Source of the DNA: UBA9547 sp043769845
Lineage (GTDB): Bacteria > Bacteroidota > Bacteroidia > Cytophagales > UBA9547
NCBI GenBank assembly: GCA_043769845.1
Contig: JAYVIX010000310.1
Location: 1-7,075, forward strand
Direction of reading: 5' to 3'
DNA: 7,075 nucleotides
Made by a program: the position numbers and the translations under genes. A model generated the notes under the pieces. That model saw only the letters and a program-made list of their open reading frames with translations, ran no database searches and was not told the origin of the DNA. Positions 5,230-7,075 of the stretch are shown here, one piece after another; positions within the stretch are counted from its first letter, which is position 1, and each line of letters opens with the position of its first letter.

Positions 5230-7075
5230 ATGAGCGAACCAATCAAACACGAATGCGGCATTGCACTCATTCGATTACTCCGACCCTATTCCTATTACAT
5301 CAAGAAATACGGCACTCCGTTTTACGGATTGAACAAGATGTATATCATGATGGAAAAGCAGACCAATCGTGGGCAAGACGGTGCGGGTGTGGCAGTTGTA
5401 AAAATTGGAGTACCTCCAGGCAGCCGATACATAAGCAGGTATCGAAGCATGGAAGCAAATCCGGTTGGAGATATTTTCGAAAAGATCAATAAAAAAGTCA
5501 AAAAACAGCTCAAAGGCCATAAAGACAAAATCGAAGATGCCGAATGGCTCAAAGAAAATGTCGCTTTTATGGGCGAAGTACTCATGGGACACCTTCGCTA
5601 CGGTACTCATGGACACAATAGTATCGAAAATTGCCATCCATTCTTGAGACAAAACAATTGGAGAAGTAGAAATTTTGCTCTCGCAGGAAATTTCAACATG
5701 ACCAATGTAGACCAACTCTTTCAGAAACTGATTGAGCTAGGTCAGCATCCAAAAGAAAAGGCAGATACTGTGACGGTAATGGAAAAAATTGGCCATTTCC
5801 TAGACGAAGAAATCCAATCGACCTTCAACCGACTGAAAGACCGACATACTAATCTTGAAATTTCGGAAGTAATCGAAAATAGTCTTGATTTGAGTCGTGT
5901 ACTTAAGCGTTCTTGTAAAGATTTTGATGGTGGATACGCCATGGCAGGAATGACTGGTTACGGTGCATCTTTTGTCGTACGAGATCCCAATGGCATTCGT
6001 CCAGCCTATTATTATGCGGATGATGAAGTAGTAGTAGTAGCTTCGGAAAGGCCTGCGATCCGTCAAGCGTTCAAATGCGAATTTGATGACATCAAAGAAA
6101 TCCAACCAGGCCATGCGCTGATTATCAACAAAGAAGGAGACTATAATGAATATCCTTTGCATGATTATTCAATTCCAAAAACATCATGTAGCTTCGAAAG
6201 AATCTATTTTTCGAGAGGCTCAGATCCTACCATTTACAAGGAAAGGAAAATGTTGGGTAAACTACTGACCGATAAAGTTCTCAAATCGGTCAATTACGAC
6301 ATCGAAAATACGGTCTTTTCTTATATCCCAAACACGGCCGAAACCTCTTTTATCGGTTTTATTGAAGGACTGAACGATTATATCACAGAGCTTCGACTGA
6401 AAGTGATTGCTGATAAAAATTCGACAAAAGAGGATATCGACAAAGTAATGCGACTTTATCCACGTGTCGAAAAACTGATTATCAAAGACGCCAAACTAAG
6501 AACGTTTATCACAGACGATAGCTTGCGAAACGACATGGTTTCGAGTTCTTACGACAGCACTTTCGGAACGGTGCGCCAAGGAATTGACAATGTAGTCGTG
6601 ATTGATGACTCGATCGTGCGCGGAACAACGCTTGAAAAAAGCATCCTGAAAATATTAGACAAACATGGCCCCAAAAAGATCGTAATCGTTTCTTCTTCGC
6701 CCCAAATACGCTATCCTGATTGCTACGGAATAGACATGTCGAAAATTGGCGAATTTGTTTCTTTCAGGGCTTTGATGGCTTTGATAAAAGAAGACAATTT
6801 GGAACATCGACTAGGCGAAACGTACGAAAAATGCAAGTATGCGCTAGAGCACAATGAGGATGACATCTTCATTAACAATTACTTACAAGAATTGTACAAC
6901 ATCTACACAGACGAACAAATAGCGAGCAAGATCGCTCAAATAATCACTCCAAAAGACCTAAAAGCCAAAGTAGATGTGGTGTACCAAAGTATCGCAGATT
7001 TGCGCCAAGCGTGTCCAAATCATATTGGCGATTGGTACTTTTCGGGCTACTACCCTACCCCAGGCGGAACACGAA
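5230..7075 (+). CDS. PurF-like amidophosphoribosyltransferase (class II glutamine amidotransferase), cut by the window edge
   Basis: PurF-family enzyme: PurF transfers ammonia from glutamine to PRPP, the first committed step of purine synthesis. The ATG at 5230 gives a short propeptide (MSEPIKHE) before nucleophile Cys9 in CGIA, as in class II amidotransferases. The glutaminase domain shows GHLRYGTHG (120-128, Arg123), AGNFNMTN (152-159), ADTVTVM and RDPNGIRP (251-258). The phosphoribosyltransferase part shows CSFERIYFSRGSD (320-332), PNTAETSFIGF (367-377) and the intact PRPP loop VVVIDDSIVRGTT (455-467), then SSSPQIRYPDCYGIDM. It has 615 codons and is still open at the edge, against about 505 in E. 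coli. Extra length includes a Lys-rich segment (about 84-110), a segment at about 383-415 before KLRTFI, and a C-terminal extension. The usual HNGN of PurF reads GNFN, replacing an oxyanion-hole glycine by Phe155. It may be a lineage-specific paralog instead of the main PurF. It lies 16 bases after nuoN. Confidence 0.88.
   Translation, partial: MSEPIKHECGIALIRLLRPYSYYIKKYGTPFYGLNKMYIMMEKQTNRGQDGAGVAVVKIGVPPGSRYISRYRSMEANPVGDIFEKINKKVKKQLKGHKDKIEDAEWLKENVAFMGEVLMGHLRYGTHGHNSIENCHPFLRQNNWRSRNFALAGNFNMTNVDQLFQKLIELGQHPKEKADTVTVMEKIGHFLDEEIQSTFNRLKDRHTNLEISEVIENSLDLSRVLKRSCKDFDGGYAMAGMTGYGASFVVRDPNGIRPAYYYADDEVVVVASERPAIRQAFKCEFDDIKEIQPGHALIINKEGDYNEYPLHDYSIPKTSCSFERIYFSRGSDPTIYKERKMLGKLLTDKVLKSVNYDIENTVFSYIPNTAETSFIGFIEGLNDYITELRLKVIADKNSTKEDIDKVMRLYPRVEKLIIKDAKLRTFITDDSLRNDMVSSSYDSTFGTVRQGIDNVVVIDDSIVRGTTLEKSILKILDKHGPKKIVIVSSSPQIRYPDCYGIDMSKIGEFVSFRALMALIKEDNLEHRLGETYEKCKYALEHNEDDIFINNYLQELYNIYTDEQIASKIAQIITPKDLKAKVDVVYQSIADLRQACPNHIGDWYFSGYYPTPGGTR

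Noticed and set aside
5275..5715. 146-codon open frame antisense to the PurF-like gene
   Set aside because: It lies wholly inside a clearly conserved gene and its Cys, His and Phe-rich translation resembles no family; it is a shadow of the codon usage on the other strand.
6021..6040. GTA triplet run in the PurF-like gene as a microsatellite
   Set aside because: It is only four GTA units, coding for valines in a normal beta strand of the conserved domain.
5800..6162. 120-codon antisense open frame in the PurF-like gene
   Set aside because: Same reasoning: the sense strand carries the conserved RDPNGIRP block here and the antisense product shows no domain or start signal.

Overview
The window looks like chromosomal DNA from a member of the Bacteroidota, probably Cytophagales or a relative. 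The reasons are low-to-moderate GC, weak or absent Shine-Dalgarno sequences, two TAnnTTTG-type -7 promoter elements, the style of the ArgC, ArgD and LipA sequences, and a long (over 600 aa) PurF-like protein of a kind I associate with this phylum. The phylum call rests on sequence style, not on a marker gene. No RNA gene, CRISPR array, insertion sequence, phage gene or recognisable defence system was found. No stretch of 300 bases lacks a gene.

Layout. Bases 1-3649 are all transcribed leftwards (minus strand), in the order OMP-like protein, lipA, argC, argD. The 245-aa secreted, probably outer-membrane protein (2912-3649) is unrecognised and starts at TTG. lipA (1967-2845) encodes lipoyl synthase. 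argC (949-1938) and argD (1-930, running off the left edge) encode consecutive steps of arginine biosynthesis. argD carries a one-base frameshift near 459-468, while both halves stay well conserved. Bases 3650-3785 are a divergent promoter region. Bases 3786-7075 are transcribed rightwards: nuoN (complex I proton-pumping subunit), then, 16 bases on, a PurF-like amidophosphoribosyltransferase that runs off the right edge.

How the genes work together. ArgC reduces the N-acylglutamyl phosphate to the semialdehyde and ArgD transaminates it to N-acylornithine, so they form a functional pair. lipA sits 28 bases upstream and may share their transcript, but has no obvious metabolic link. A compact set of overlapping palindromes lies in the lipA-argC gap, over the argC start, and resembles an ARG-box operator. 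nuoN is separated here from the other complex I genes and paired with the purine-type enzyme, an unusual arrangement.

Most of the window is housekeeping. The items most worth a second look are the broken argD frame, the palindromes at argC, the divergent PurF-like enzyme and the orphan nuoN.
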